Source: a virus
Strand: one strand, 5' to 3'
DNA length: 64,000 nucleotides
Virus record (IMG/VR): IMGVR_UViG_3300017991_002758
Coordinates: 1 to 64,000 of that record
Shown here: positions 1 through 6,578 of the stretch, one piece after another
Layout: every line of letters begins with the position of its first letter
Numbering within the stretch: position 1 is the first letter of the stretch
Notes under the pieces: generated by a model
Databases searched by the model: none
The model's input: only the letters and a program-made list of their open reading frames with translations
What the model was told of the DNA's origin: nothing
Translations under genes and position numbers: made by a program

Positions 1-1
1 C

Positions 2-436
2 ACCGATGCTGACACGGATTCCGATGCAGATGGAGATACAGGAGAATTATGCGATTCAGCTCCGGACGTTGCTGGCACCTGGTGCGATCCAGACACTGGC
101 CTGATTTGGGATGTTGCCGGTTCGCCTTGGCCATCAGATACCTGGGTGCCCATGTACAACTACTGTGTAAATCTGGAGATAGGAGACCTGGATAATTGGA
201 GAATGCCTTTAATAGGTGAGCTTCAAGGACTGATCAAACCAGAGGGATCTTCTGGATGTCACTGGAATGAAGATGTGTTCGGGACAGCTTGCGATCTCGA
301 TCATTACTGGTCTGATCCCGGCGTACCATACCCATTTACAGGAGCACAGGCTGTCGACTTTCAGACCGGAGCCACGGTGACATTGCTGGCCGATTCACAT
401 ACCGCGCTGGTCCGATGCATTTATGTAGGGAGTTAG
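2..436 (+). CDS. DUF1566 (Lcl C-terminal-like) domain protein, 5' partial
   Basis: The frame is open through the left edge, so the N-terminus is missing. The visible part begins with an Asp/Thr-rich linker (TDADTDSDADGD) and continues into a DUF1566-like domain: DPDTGLIWD, then YCVNLEIG, then WRMPLIGELQGL, and a closing ALVRCIYVG. This is the usual order in DUF1566/Lcl domains, which occur in secreted or lipoprotein-type surface proteins. The acidic linker style is typical of Myxococcota and relatives. In a phage it could be a tail adhesin or a lysogenic-conversion factor; the sequence does not decide. A GTG near 146 is only an internal codon. Confidence 0.65.
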   Translation, partial: TDADTDSDADGDTGELCDSAPDVAGTWCDPDTGLIWDVAGSPWPSDTWVPMYNYCVNLEIGDLDNWRMPLIGELQGLIKPEGSSGCHWNEDVFGTACDLDHYWSDPGVPYPFTGAQAVDFQTGATVTLLADSHTALVRCIYVGS

Positions 437-462
437 AAAACAGATTTAAAAGGAGGAGGCAT

Positions 463-696
463 ATGAATCTGATAACAGTAGAGCAAGTGAAGACCGCAGC
501 CGAGGCCTTCATTGCACAGCACAGAAAATATTTCCCGGTTGCAATAGCAGTAGAAGTTCTGGACATGATTGTACCGGGAACCGCTCTGCTTTTGTTGATG
601 GAAAAACCACCAACGGGAGTCAGGGCGACGATGGCCTACGGAATAGGTGTCGCTTTTCTAAGGTTGGCCAAGCGATTAGATCAGCATAACGCATGA
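463..696 (+). CDS. small hypothetical protein with hydrophobic segment
   Basis: A 77-residue product. The ATG at 463 follows a strong AGGAGG, which favours it over the upstream in-frame codon at 415. A moderately hydrophobic stretch (IVPGTALLLLM, then a short loop, then MAYGIGVAFL) could be one or two membrane passes, so a holin-like role is conceivable but there is no supporting motif. The stop overlaps the next start (ATGA). Confidence 0.55.
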   Translation: MNLITVEQVKTAAEAFIAQHRKYFPVAIAVEVLDMIVPGTALLLLMEKPPTGVRATMAYGIGVAFLRLAKRLDQHNA

Positions 697-1289
697 CCGT
701 ATCATTGGACGAGATGACGCACGACGACCTGATCGAGCGCGCCCGAGTTTGGTTGCTTAGATCTGTTAGGCACGCCGACGATTGGTCTAATAACCGCGGT
801 CCATGTCCTCTGGTAATTACTGAGATGACCAGCGCGGCGCGCGAAACACCAGACGCCATTGGCTGGAGCCGTGGGTTCTCATTCCTTGTTGAGTGCAAGG
901 CCAGCCGTAACGACTTCAAGGCCGATCAGCGAAAGTTCTTTCGTAGAGAGCCCGGTTACGGCATTGGCGACTTTCGGTATTACATGACGCCGAGAGGACT
1001 TCTGAAGCAGGAAGAGCTTCCTGCCAAATGGGGATTGTTGGAAGTCGGCGAAACAGGATTTATCAGCCTGATCAAAAAGTCGGAGAAGTTCGAGATCGAT
1101 TTTGCCGAGGAGCGCCTGCTCCTCTTGTCTCTTATTCGCCGGCTGGATGTAAAACCTGATGCAAATCATATCAAGGTGAAGGCCTACACAATAGACGACG
1201 GCCGGCCTCCGAGGGCGACCGTTACATTCAACAAAAGGAGAGCAGCCGAAGATGGAATGTGTGAAATGCAGGAAGACGATAGACGCTGA
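693..1289 (+). CDS. PD-(D/E)XK nuclease-like phage protein
   Basis: A 198-residue protein with a PD-(D/E)XK-like core: PDAIGW (Asp54) followed by FLVECKASRNDF (Glu67, Lys69), then GDFRYYMTPRGLL. I know this pattern from small phage proteins that look like restriction-endonuclease or resolvase-fold nucleases, so Mg-dependent DNA cleavage or binding is likely. The substrate is unknown. It overlaps the upstream gene by ATGA and the downstream zinc protein by 38 bases. A pseudoenzyme or a repair-type nuclease is possible; the motif spacing supports an active site. Confidence 0.6.
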   Translation: MTVSLDEMTHDDLIERARVWLLRSVRHADDWSNNRGPCPLVITEMTSAARETPDAIGWSRGFSFLVECKASRNDFKADQRKFFRREPGYGIGDFRYYMTPRGLLKQEELPAKWGLLEVGETGFISLIKKSEKFEIDFAEERLLLLSLIRRLDVKPDANHIKVKAYTIDDGRPPRATVTFNKRRAAEDGMCEMQEDDRR

Positions 1290-1773
1290 GCACCCGGCAA
1301 CCAAAATGGAAGAGGGCTGGGTGCATGACGCCTGTTCGGATATTCCGCTGTTTAATATCAAAGGAGCAGCCATGACAACAGACGAGATCGTTGAGCACTT
1401 GAACAAGATAGAGACCGAGCCAGTAACCTGGTTCAAGGTGAAGGAGGGCACGGTCAGTTGGCGAACCGATCCGGTGGGTATCTCGAGTGTGGAAATCATT
1501 GAGGCCTGTCGCGACAGCGGTGGGCCACTAAAATGTCGCGAGTGTGGCCGTGAGGTTCTACGCTCAGAACCGGAGATTCATTACATCGAGGACGGCAAAT
1601 GCGACTGCAAGGAATGTCACGACCACTGCATTGCGGAGCTCCAGCTCGAGGACGAGGACGACACCGATCCCGAGTACACGCCATGCCCGGAATGCGGCTG
1701 CCTTGTCGGTTTGGACGAATCGTCATGTGCAGCCTGTGGCATGGCCTTCGAGCAAGACGGGGTGCTGGTATGA
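1252..1773 (+). CDS. multi-zinc-ribbon protein
   Basis: A 173-residue protein with several Cys pairs: CVKC at the N-terminus, CREC near the middle, CDCKEC, CPEC and CAAC near the C-terminus. This suggests two or three zinc knuckles or ribbons with acidic spacers between them. The first start (1252) lies inside the upstream nuclease gene with a distant AGGAG. A second in-frame ATG at 1372 has a better-placed AAAGGAG and would give a form lacking the first zinc knuckle. Function unknown. The end overlaps the next small ORF by ATGA. Confidence 0.6.
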   Translation: MECVKCRKTIDAEHPATKMEEGWVHDACSDIPLFNIKGAAMTTDEIVEHLNKIETEPVTWFKVKEGTVSWRTDPVGISSVEIIEACRDSGGPLKCRECGREVLRSEPEIHYIEDGKCDCKECHDHCIAELQLEDEDDTDPEYTPCPECGCLVGLDESSCAACGMAFEQDGVLV

Positions 1774-1859
1774 GTGCGGCGACTGTTCGACTGTACCCAA
1801 CACTGACGGAGTTGCAGCGCAAGAAACTTGTTGAGTTTTTGGGTTTTGGTGATGCGTGA
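1770..1859 (+). CDS. 29-residue coupling ORF before the methyltransferase
   Basis: A short ORF (MSAATVRLYPTLTELQ...) whose ATG overlaps the upstream stop (ATGA) and whose TGA at 1857-1859 overlaps the methyltransferase start at 1852. The methyltransferase has no good Shine-Dalgarno of its own, so translation of this ORF may deliver ribosomes to it. It could be a real micro-peptide or only a coupling device. Confidence 0.4.
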   Translation: MSAATVRLYPTLTELQRKKLVEFLGFGDA

Positions 1860-2883
1860 GCTGGCACTTTTTGCAGGGGCAGGAGGCGGCTTGCTGGCCT
1901 CACGATTGCTTGGATGGCGCACCATCTGCGCTGTCGAAATCGATCCCTACTGCCAGCAAAGGCTACTCGACAGACAGCGGGACAAGTGTTTGCCGCGATT
2001 CCCAGTATGGGACGATGTTTGCACATTCGACGGACACCCCTGGCGCGGACGCGTCGATGTCATCAGCGGAGGATTCCCGTGCCAGGATATCAGTGCGGCG
2101 GGTCAAGGTGCTGGAATTACCGGATCGCGTTCTGGACTTATCTTCGAAATGCTCAGAATCGTTGATGAAGTGCGGCCTACGTTTGTGTTCGCGGAAAACA
2201 GTCCGCAGCTTCGTACCAAGGGGCTGGCCACAATCGTCGAGAGATTTATCAGCATGGGGTATGTGGGACGAGTCGGGGTACTGGGAGCTGGGGACATCGG
2301 TGCAAACCATGAGCGAAAACGAATGTGGATCGTTGCCGTCTCCAAGGGCCTCATATGCGGACAGGGGAGGGCGGGGCGACCTGCTACAGGCGCTCAGAGG
2401 CAACAGCAACTCCCATTTCTCTGTGAAAGTGCCGACGCCAAGAGCAAACAAGTGGGGGCTGGAGGACAGCCACGGGAGTGTGGGTGGATGGGAGGGAGTA
2501 TTGGAAATGCTGCCAACTCCGACAGTATGCGGGGACTACGCCCGGAAGGGGGCGTCCTCCAGATCGGGCAATGGTTTGGCTACGGTATTGAACAAATTAC
2601 CCACCCCAAAAGTGCGGGAGGGTATAGATTGCAGATCGGAAAGGGCACGCCATGCACCAAATCTGGGGACAACACTAAATATGAGAATGAGAACAAAGTC
2701 ACTGACTGGTGGCGTCTACCCCGCTTTGCGGGAGTGGATGATGGGGTGGCCGATAGGTTGGACCGCATCAAAGCCACTGGCAACGGACAGGTTCCGGGAG
2801 TGGCTGCGCTCGTTTGGAGTGTGCTCACAAGTGATCTCACCGCTGTTAAGGCACGACAAAGAAGCGAAGGAAATCAGGAGTGA
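1852..2883 (+). CDS. DNA (cytosine-5) methyltransferase
   Basis: A 343-residue C5-MTase. Motif I is LALFAGAGGG at the N-terminus, motif IV is GGFPCQDIS with catalytic Cys77, motif VI is FAENSP (the usual ENV/ENS variant) and motif VIII is GANHERKRMWIVA. The C-terminal motif RIKATGNGQVP is at 2764-2796. The ATG at 1852 starts just before motif I; an in-frame TTG at 1828 is an alternative. It probably methylates phage DNA to evade restriction. From about 2310 onward the +1 frame is also open and carries a second set of methyltransferase C-terminal signatures (separate entry). Confidence 0.85.
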   Translation: MRELALFAGAGGGLLASRLLGWRTICAVEIDPYCQQRLLDRQRDKCLPRFPVWDDVCTFDGHPWRGRVDVISGGFPCQDISAAGQGAGITGSRSGLIFEMLRIVDEVRPTFVFAENSPQLRTKGLATIVERFISMGYVGRVGVLGAGDIGANHERKRMWIVAVSKGLICGQGRAGRPATGAQRQQQLPFLCESADAKSKQVGAGGQPRECGWMGGSIGNAANSDSMRGLRPEGGVLQIGQWFGYGIEQITHPKSAGGYRLQIGKGTPCTKSGDNTKYENENKVTDWWRLPRFAGVDDGVADRLDRIKATGNGQVPGVAALVWSVLTSDLTAVKARQRSEGNQE

Positions 2884-2887
2884 TAAG
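2309..2887 (+). other. overlapping +1-frame methyltransferase C-terminal coding region
   Basis: The +1 frame relative to the methyltransferase has no stop from 1856 to 3050. From about 2309 it reads like an alternative phage C5-MTase C-terminus: VPTPRANKWG, LPTPTVCGD, LPTPKVREG and EWMMGWPIGWT followed by DRFREWLRSFG (2732-2820). These occupy the same bases as the RIKATGNGQVP motif of the main frame. It could be reached by a +1 frameshift, or by starting at the ATG at 2309, which has only a weak, distant ribosome site. It runs without a stop into the small Cys-rich gene at 2888. Confidence 0.55.
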
Positions 2888-3052
2888 ATGGCGAAGCATC
2901 AGGATATTTGTAGCGGCGAAGAACTGACGTTCATTTGTGAGTGTTGTGGTGAGGAGTGCGGTGCGTGCTACGGAGCTTACGATGACTATCCAGAACTTTG
3001 CGACGATTGCTGGGCCGAGATTCCCAAAAAGGAGGAACGAGATGACGTTTGA
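2888..3052 (+). CDS. 54-residue Cys-rich zinc-binding protein
   Basis: A short acidic protein with Cys pairs CECC, CGAC and CDDC, consistent with a small zinc ribbon. The ATG at 2888 has CAGGAG seven bases upstream. It is in the same frame as the alternative methyltransferase C-terminus with no stop between, so it could also appear as a fusion tail. The stop overlaps the next gene's start region. Confidence 0.6.
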   Translation: MAKHQDICSGEELTFICECCGEECGACYGAYDDYPELCDDCWAEIPKKEERDDV

Positions 3053-3446
3053 GTTGTGGTACTTGGTGTTCGTCCCGTTGGCAGCCGTAATAGAGAGTAT
3101 ACTCCATGAGGCCTCGCACGCGGTCGTTGCCCGGACATTGGGGTACAAGAACGTGAAGATCTATCCTTGCCGGCTTCGGGTCGCCGGCCACTGGGCCTTT
3201 GGTGGGTTCTCATACCAATATGACAAGCCACATCCGGACGAGCGCGGAATGTGGATCGCGCCGGTTGCGACGGCCAATGTCGTGCTGTTCGTTTCGGTGT
3301 GCATTGCTGCCGTTCTGCAGAACACAATCCCGTTGGCATTCACGTTGTGCGCGCTGGTGGATCTCATTGTTTGGCTCAAGGGATATGCGAAGGGTAGCCC
3401 AGATCATGATGGGCAAAAGTATAGGAATTTCAAACAGAAAGGGTAA
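3042..3446 (+). CDS. M50-like membrane zinc metalloprotease
   Basis: A 134-residue membrane protein. An N-terminal hydrophobic helix runs into ILHEASHAVVA (His22, Glu23, His26), the HExxH zinc site of site-2-protease-like M50 enzymes. A second hydrophobic block covers roughly residues 75-115, and a late Asp-containing SPDHDG may supply the third ligand. The start follows AAGGAGG at good spacing. Such minimal M50-like proteins occur in phages without known substrates; cleavage of a host membrane or regulatory protein is a guess. Confidence 0.65.
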   Translation: MTFELWYLVFVPLAAVIESILHEASHAVVARTLGYKNVKIYPCRLRVAGHWAFGGFSYQYDKPHPDERGMWIAPVATANVVLFVSVCIAAVLQNTIPLAFTLCALVDLIVWLKGYAKGSPDHDGQKYRNFKQKG

Positions 3447-3450
3447 AGGC

Positions 3451-3732
3451 ATGGAGAAAACAAACGAACAGGAAGTAGGGCTTGGCGATTTAGCCAAAGA
3501 TAGCATCTCCGGTTTCGAGGGAATAGTTACCGGAATTACAGAGTGGCTGAACGGATGCAAGCGAGTAGCCGTTAGCCCCAGGGAATTGAAAGACAGTAAA
3601 CCCATCGAAGCTCAGTGGTTCGATGTTCAGCAGGTGGTTGTCGTTGAAAAGGGCATTTATTTCAAATCGGAATCGACCGTTCCTCCGGGTGGCCCTCAGA
3701 AAGATCCGTCCAATAATAGGATCGGAGGATAG
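3451..3732 (+). CDS. conserved phage protein of unknown function
   Basis: A 93-residue protein with the pattern GDLAKDSISGFEGIVTG, a NGCKRVAVSP stretch and AQWFDVQQVVVVE. I recognise this arrangement from many small phage proteins that carry no assigned role. It looks like a compact beta-rich domain. It sits in the accessory block between the protease and a DUF3268 protein and shares its operon. Confidence 0.6.
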   Translation: MEKTNEQEVGLGDLAKDSISGFEGIVTGITEWLNGCKRVAVSPRELKDSKPIEAQWFDVQQVVVVEKGIYFKSESTVPPGGPQKDPSNNRIGG

Positions 3733-4311
3733 ATGACTGCGCCTCCGATCTGCCCATACTGCAACAACGAAGCCGAGCTCGTTGACAGCATCGAAGTCTA
3801 CGGCGTTAGCCACGGCAACATTTGGCTTTGCCGTCCATGCGAAGCCTACGTGGGCGTTCACCGCAATGACGATCTAAACAGGCCGCTCGGAACGCTGGCC
3901 AACGCGCAGCTCCGGGAATGGCGCCGGGCGGCGCACTCAGTTCTGGATCCACTTTGGCGGAAGAAGATCAGAAAGGAAGGCTGTTCGAAGGCTGAGGCCT
4001 GGCGCGCTGGTTACGAATGGCTTTCCAAGCAGATGGGCATTCCATTTGAGCGATGCCACATAGGGATGTTTGGCCTCGAGGAATGTCAAACGGTAGTACG
4101 GATCTGTTCGCCGGCGAACTTGCGAATACTCAGGCTTGCGAAGGAAGCCGGGTTACCACACGACACCAGTGGACCTGATGGTGAAGAAGGAGATCCATGT
4201 CGGTGTTGGGTCGAGCCCGTGGATGGCGAACTGATGATCTTCACAACCATAGATTCGCGAACGCCAGAAATATGCAGCAAAGCAGCCGGCACGATTATTA
4301 AGTGCCGTTGA
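3733..4311 (+). CDS. DUF3268-like zinc-finger protein
   Basis: A 192-residue protein. The N-terminal half matches the DUF3268 layout: CPYC (Cys7/10), WLCRPCEAYVG (Cys33/36), PLGTLANAQLREWRRAAH, DPLWRKK and YEWLSKQMGI with CHIGMF. This zinc-binding domain is common in phages but has no firm function. The last 60-70 residues (SPANLRILRLAKEAGLP onward, with CRCW) are an extension not usual for the family. A GGAGG lies five bases before the ATG. Confidence 0.65.
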   Translation: MTAPPICPYCNNEAELVDSIEVYGVSHGNIWLCRPCEAYVGVHRNDDLNRPLGTLANAQLREWRRAAHSVLDPLWRKKIRKEGCSKAEAWRAGYEWLSKQMGIPFERCHIGMFGLEECQTVVRICSPANLRILRLAKEAGLPHDTSGPDGEEGDPCRCWVEPVDGELMIFTTIDSRTPEICSKAAGTIIKCR

Positions 4312-4327
4312 GAAGGAGAGGACATCA

Positions 4328-4624
4328 ATGAATCCAGATACCAACAGACTTGAAATGCTGAAGCTCGCATCTGACTCTGGAAGCGAAGCCGAGGAAAAAC
4401 TTCTGGATCTAATAAATCAGCAGAAGAAAGGCGAGTTTCACTACGATCTGGTCAGGCCTAACGGCAAGCCGGTTCCGAAACACTGGTCGATCTTCCGGAT
4501 CGGTGAGCAGGTCGTAGTTAAGGACTACACGTTCAAGGTCGCGTACGTCAATGAATCTGGACTTCTACTGGAGCCAGTTGGGCCAGTAATTATCGGAGAG
4601 AAGAAAGGAGAGGCAAATGGATAA
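4328..4624 (+). CDS. conserved small phage protein
   Basis: A 98-residue protein with YDLVRPNGKPVPKHWSIF, then GEQVVVKDYTFKVAYV and a final LLLEPVGP. The second half looks like a small beta barrel. I know the pattern from phage accessory regions without an assigned role. Start supported by AAGGAGAGG upstream. The end overlaps the next gene by eight bases. Confidence 0.55.
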   Translation: MNPDTNRLEMLKLASDSGSEAEEKLLDLINQQKKGEFHYDLVRPNGKPVPKHWSIFRIGEQVVVKDYTFKVAYVNESGLLLEPVGPVIIGEKKGEANG

Positions 4625-5111
4625 AAGTAAAAAAACTCCAGCAATTAGCGTAGCTCAATTACGAGAAGTGTTGGATGAATATGATGACGACACCATGATC
4701 TTGCCCCAGGTAGTTTCCCGGGACGGCATGCAGGCCTGGAACATGATGCTCGATGCCGCGGTGCCATTTGGGAAAGAATGGGGTGAGGGATCTTTGCTGC
4801 TTCAGATGTCGCATCCCGAGTTGGACCAGTTGCCCAAGGTCGAAAAGGTTGAGGCCCAGCGCATGGGCTTCCGTGTTGGTGTCATGTTCAAGACTTTGGG
4901 CAGCGAAGTTGATGTCGAGATTACCACTGAGCACAGTCCGGAGCTCACGGAAGAAGGTAAACTCCTGGCACTAATGCTTGGGGTTCAACGACAGGCTACG
5001 AAGTTGGGCAAAAGCGGAGACGAGGCCGTTGCCGAACTGAAGAAAACATTCGCCCAGGCGACAATAACAGCGTACATGCGAACATTGGTCGCCGGGCAAA
5101 AACCGAATTAA
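4617..5111 (+). CDS. hypothetical protein
   Basis: A 164-residue mixed alpha/beta protein with no motif I recognise. The N-terminus (ISVAQLREVLDEYDDDTMIL) resembles short helical segments in other phage early proteins. The middle reads as beta strands and the end as helices. The ATG at 4617 lies inside the preceding gene with GGAGAGG upstream. Confidence 0.55.
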   Translation: MDKSKKTPAISVAQLREVLDEYDDDTMILPQVVSRDGMQAWNMMLDAAVPFGKEWGEGSLLLQMSHPELDQLPKVEKVEAQRMGFRVGVMFKTLGSEVDVEITTEHSPELTEEGKLLALMLGVQRQATKLGKSGDEAVAELKKTFAQATITAYMRTLVAGQKPN

Positions 5112-5124
5112 AAAGGAGAAAGTC

Positions 5125-5439
5125 ATGGACAAGAGCGAATTTAAAAGAGTTGCGAAGGTGAAATACGAAAGGGTCATCACCTACGGAGAAAAGCGAACCG
5201 ACGGAAAAGGACATCGGGAAGGTACGGCAAAGCTGAGATGTCTTCACTGCGGTGGCATCTACAATGCCGGCGAGTACAGGCCGGCGGTGGTAACCATGAA
5301 AAGCGAGAAGCTGTACGACCACAAAGGCAAACTGCTGGAGGAAAACAAGTTGGATGAAAAACCATTCAATGCCGAGGCATGTCCGTTCAACGGATGCGAC
5401 GGGTGGGTTGATTCCGACGGCTTTCCGGTCAAGGACTAA
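5125..5439 (+). CDS. small zinc-ribbon protein
   Basis: A 104-residue basic protein. CLHC near the middle and CPFNGC near the end form a likely four-Cys zinc site. The start has AAAAGGAG at good spacing. No further function can be read. Confidence 0.55.
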   Translation: MDKSEFKRVAKVKYERVITYGEKRTDGKGHREGTAKLRCLHCGGIYNAGEYRPAVVTMKSEKLYDHKGKLLEENKLDEKPFNAEACPFNGCDGWVDSDGFPVKD

Positions 5440-5457
5440 ACGCAGAAAGATCGGACT

Positions 5458-5751
5458 GTGATTGTGCTTGCACCAGAGCTTGACGGTCGCCGGGTTCGCC
5501 TCCTGGAGGCAGTGTACTGGAAGGCGGCCGTGCGCGAGGGCAATGCCGCGGGAAAGGTGAAGGGCTGGCAGTTGGGCACACTCCGGTACCGGCAAAGTGT
5601 GCCGCGGATCTTCCATGTGGAATTCGACCGCACGAAACCGGAAACCTCCGGCGGAATATTCGGTGTCGGCGGCGAAGGTGGCCAGGTGGGATTCTTGGAG
5701 TTACTCGAGGACCGTCCGCAAATGTCGCTGTTCGAAACGCAGAAAGGATAA
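5458..5751 (+). CDS. hypothetical protein, GTG start
   Basis: A 97-residue product. The GTG at 5458 is the first usable start (another GTG follows six bases later); no good ribosome site is visible, so the exact start is uncertain. The body is beta-rich with a Gly-rich patch (GGIFGVGGEGGQVGF). It ends a few bases before the next gene. No family recognised. Confidence 0.45.
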   Translation: MIVLAPELDGRRVRLLEAVYWKAAVREGNAAGKVKGWQLGTLRYRQSVPRIFHVEFDRTKPETSGGIFGVGGEGGQVGFLELLEDRPQMSLFETQKG

Positions 5752-5755
5752 ACTG

Positions 5756-6226
5756 ATGAGCGGCGAAGGACTGACCAAGGAAATGATCGAGAACGCTATA
5801 AGCGAAATGCTGGCGGCAACGAATCCCGGCGACGCCTATGCGCGAATCATGTCCCGAGCTGATTCGGCGAAAATACTTACCAATTGCTTTGGGCCCAAAC
5901 CGCCAGGGTGGATACTTCATCAGCAGCGTCTGGACGGATTCTCCTGGGTGAACCCGAAACGAAAACTGTACGTGATTGCCTCAATGCTGCAAACTAATGA
6001 CGGAGGCAAGTGGCTTCACCTGTCCATCAGCCACCGGAAGAGAATCCCCACGTACGACGAGATGAAATATCTCAAGCGCCACTGGGCCGGCCCGATGGAA
6101 AAGGCAATTGAAATTCACGTCGCCGACGAGGAGCATTACAACTACTGCGAGAGAGCTCGTCATCTTTGGGTAAGTCTGGACGGAGATCCTCTGCCGGATT
6201 TCACCTGTGGGACAGGTCGAATATGA
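5756..6226 (+). CDS. DUF7694-like phage protein
   Basis: A 156-residue protein. The C-terminal half carries KWLHLSISHRKRIPTYDEM, then YLKRHWAG, a run near AIEIHVADEEHY and a closing RHLWVSLDG. This order (W/L-H-x-S, R-x-P-x-x-E, then L-H-L-W) is that of the DUF7694 phage domain. Function unknown. An AAAGGA precedes the ATG. Last gene before a promoter-containing gap. Confidence 0.5.
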   Translation: MSGEGLTKEMIENAISEMLAATNPGDAYARIMSRADSAKILTNCFGPKPPGWILHQQRLDGFSWVNPKRKLYVIASMLQTNDGGKWLHLSISHRKRIPTYDEMKYLKRHWAGPMEKAIEIHVADEEHYNYCERARHLWVSLDGDPLPDFTCGTGRI

Positions 6227-6371
6227 AAGTGCGATCTTGACGGAAATGTAACACGGCCCGAGAACTACCACCCACCGAATAAAACACCACACGTTCAGAG
6301 AAGCAGGACATGCCAGGAATCATTGCGTATATACGCTTGACAGGCCGGTCAGCTCGCATTATTACTGATGT
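6227..6371 (+). promoter_or_regulatory. intergenic control region upstream of the packaging/modification operon
   Basis: This 145-base gap contains no gene. It holds a sigma70-type promoter and a perfect palindrome, with a second near-identical palindrome just past the gap. ACACCACA near 6284 is the reverse complement of TGTGGTGT at 6371, a further possible inverted repeat. It is the clearest transcription start region in the window. Confidence 0.55.
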
Positions 6372-6386
6372 GTGGTGTATATACGC
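6325..6386. promoter_or_regulatory. paired operator palindromes around the promoter
   Basis: GCGTATATACGC at 6325-6336 is a perfect 12-base palindrome that abuts the -35 box. GTGTATATACGC at 6375-6386 differs by one base and lies at the predicted start point. Their centres are 50 bases apart, close to five helical turns. The layout fits autorepression by the ribbon-helix-helix protein encoded immediately downstream. Confidence 0.6.
6337..6365 (+). promoter_or_regulatory. sigma70-like promoter
   Basis: A perfect -35 box TTGACA at 6337-6342, a 17-base spacer and TATTAC at 6360-6365 as the -10 box (four of six consensus bases). The expected transcription start is at about 6371-6373, essentially at the GTG of the ribbon-helix-helix gene, so that message would be nearly leaderless. 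Confidence 0.6.
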
Positions 6387-6578
6387 GAGAAGAAGAGAAC
6401 CGAGCAGTTGAACCTGCGGGTCACGCCGGAGGAGAAGGACGCGATCCGTGCCGCGGCGGAGGAGAATAACATCACCGTCACCGAATTGATGGTGACTGCC
6501 ACCTTTGACAAAATAAAAGACGAGGCCAGGGGATTCAAGGGCACGCTGCGCAGAATCAGGGAGGTTGAGAACATATGA
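6372..6578 (+). CDS. ribbon-helix-helix DNA-binding protein (probable autorepressor)
   Basis: A 68-residue basic protein with the Arc/CopG-type fold signature: a strand QLNLRVTPEEK, a helix DAIRAAAEENN and a second helix VTELMVTATFDKI. These proteins bind as dimers with the strand in the DNA major groove. The GTG start (6372 or 6375) lies inside the second operator. There is no toxin partner next to it, so a regulator or a MobC-like accessory is more likely than an antitoxin. The stop overlaps the next start (ATGA). Confidence 0.65.
   Translation: MVYIREKKRTEQLNLRVTPEEKDAIRAAAEENNITVTELMVTATFDKIKDEARGFKGTLRRIREVENI

Noticed and set aside
1852-2883. Methyltransferase broken by a sequencing frameshift
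   Set aside because: The main frame already contains all motifs including the C-terminal one, so no repair is needed. The second frame is treated as an overlap, though a raw-read check would be worthwhile.
6372-6578. Toxin-antitoxin pair
   Set aside because: The ribbon-helix-helix protein could be an antitoxin, but no toxin-like gene is adjacent; the next gene is the putative small terminase.
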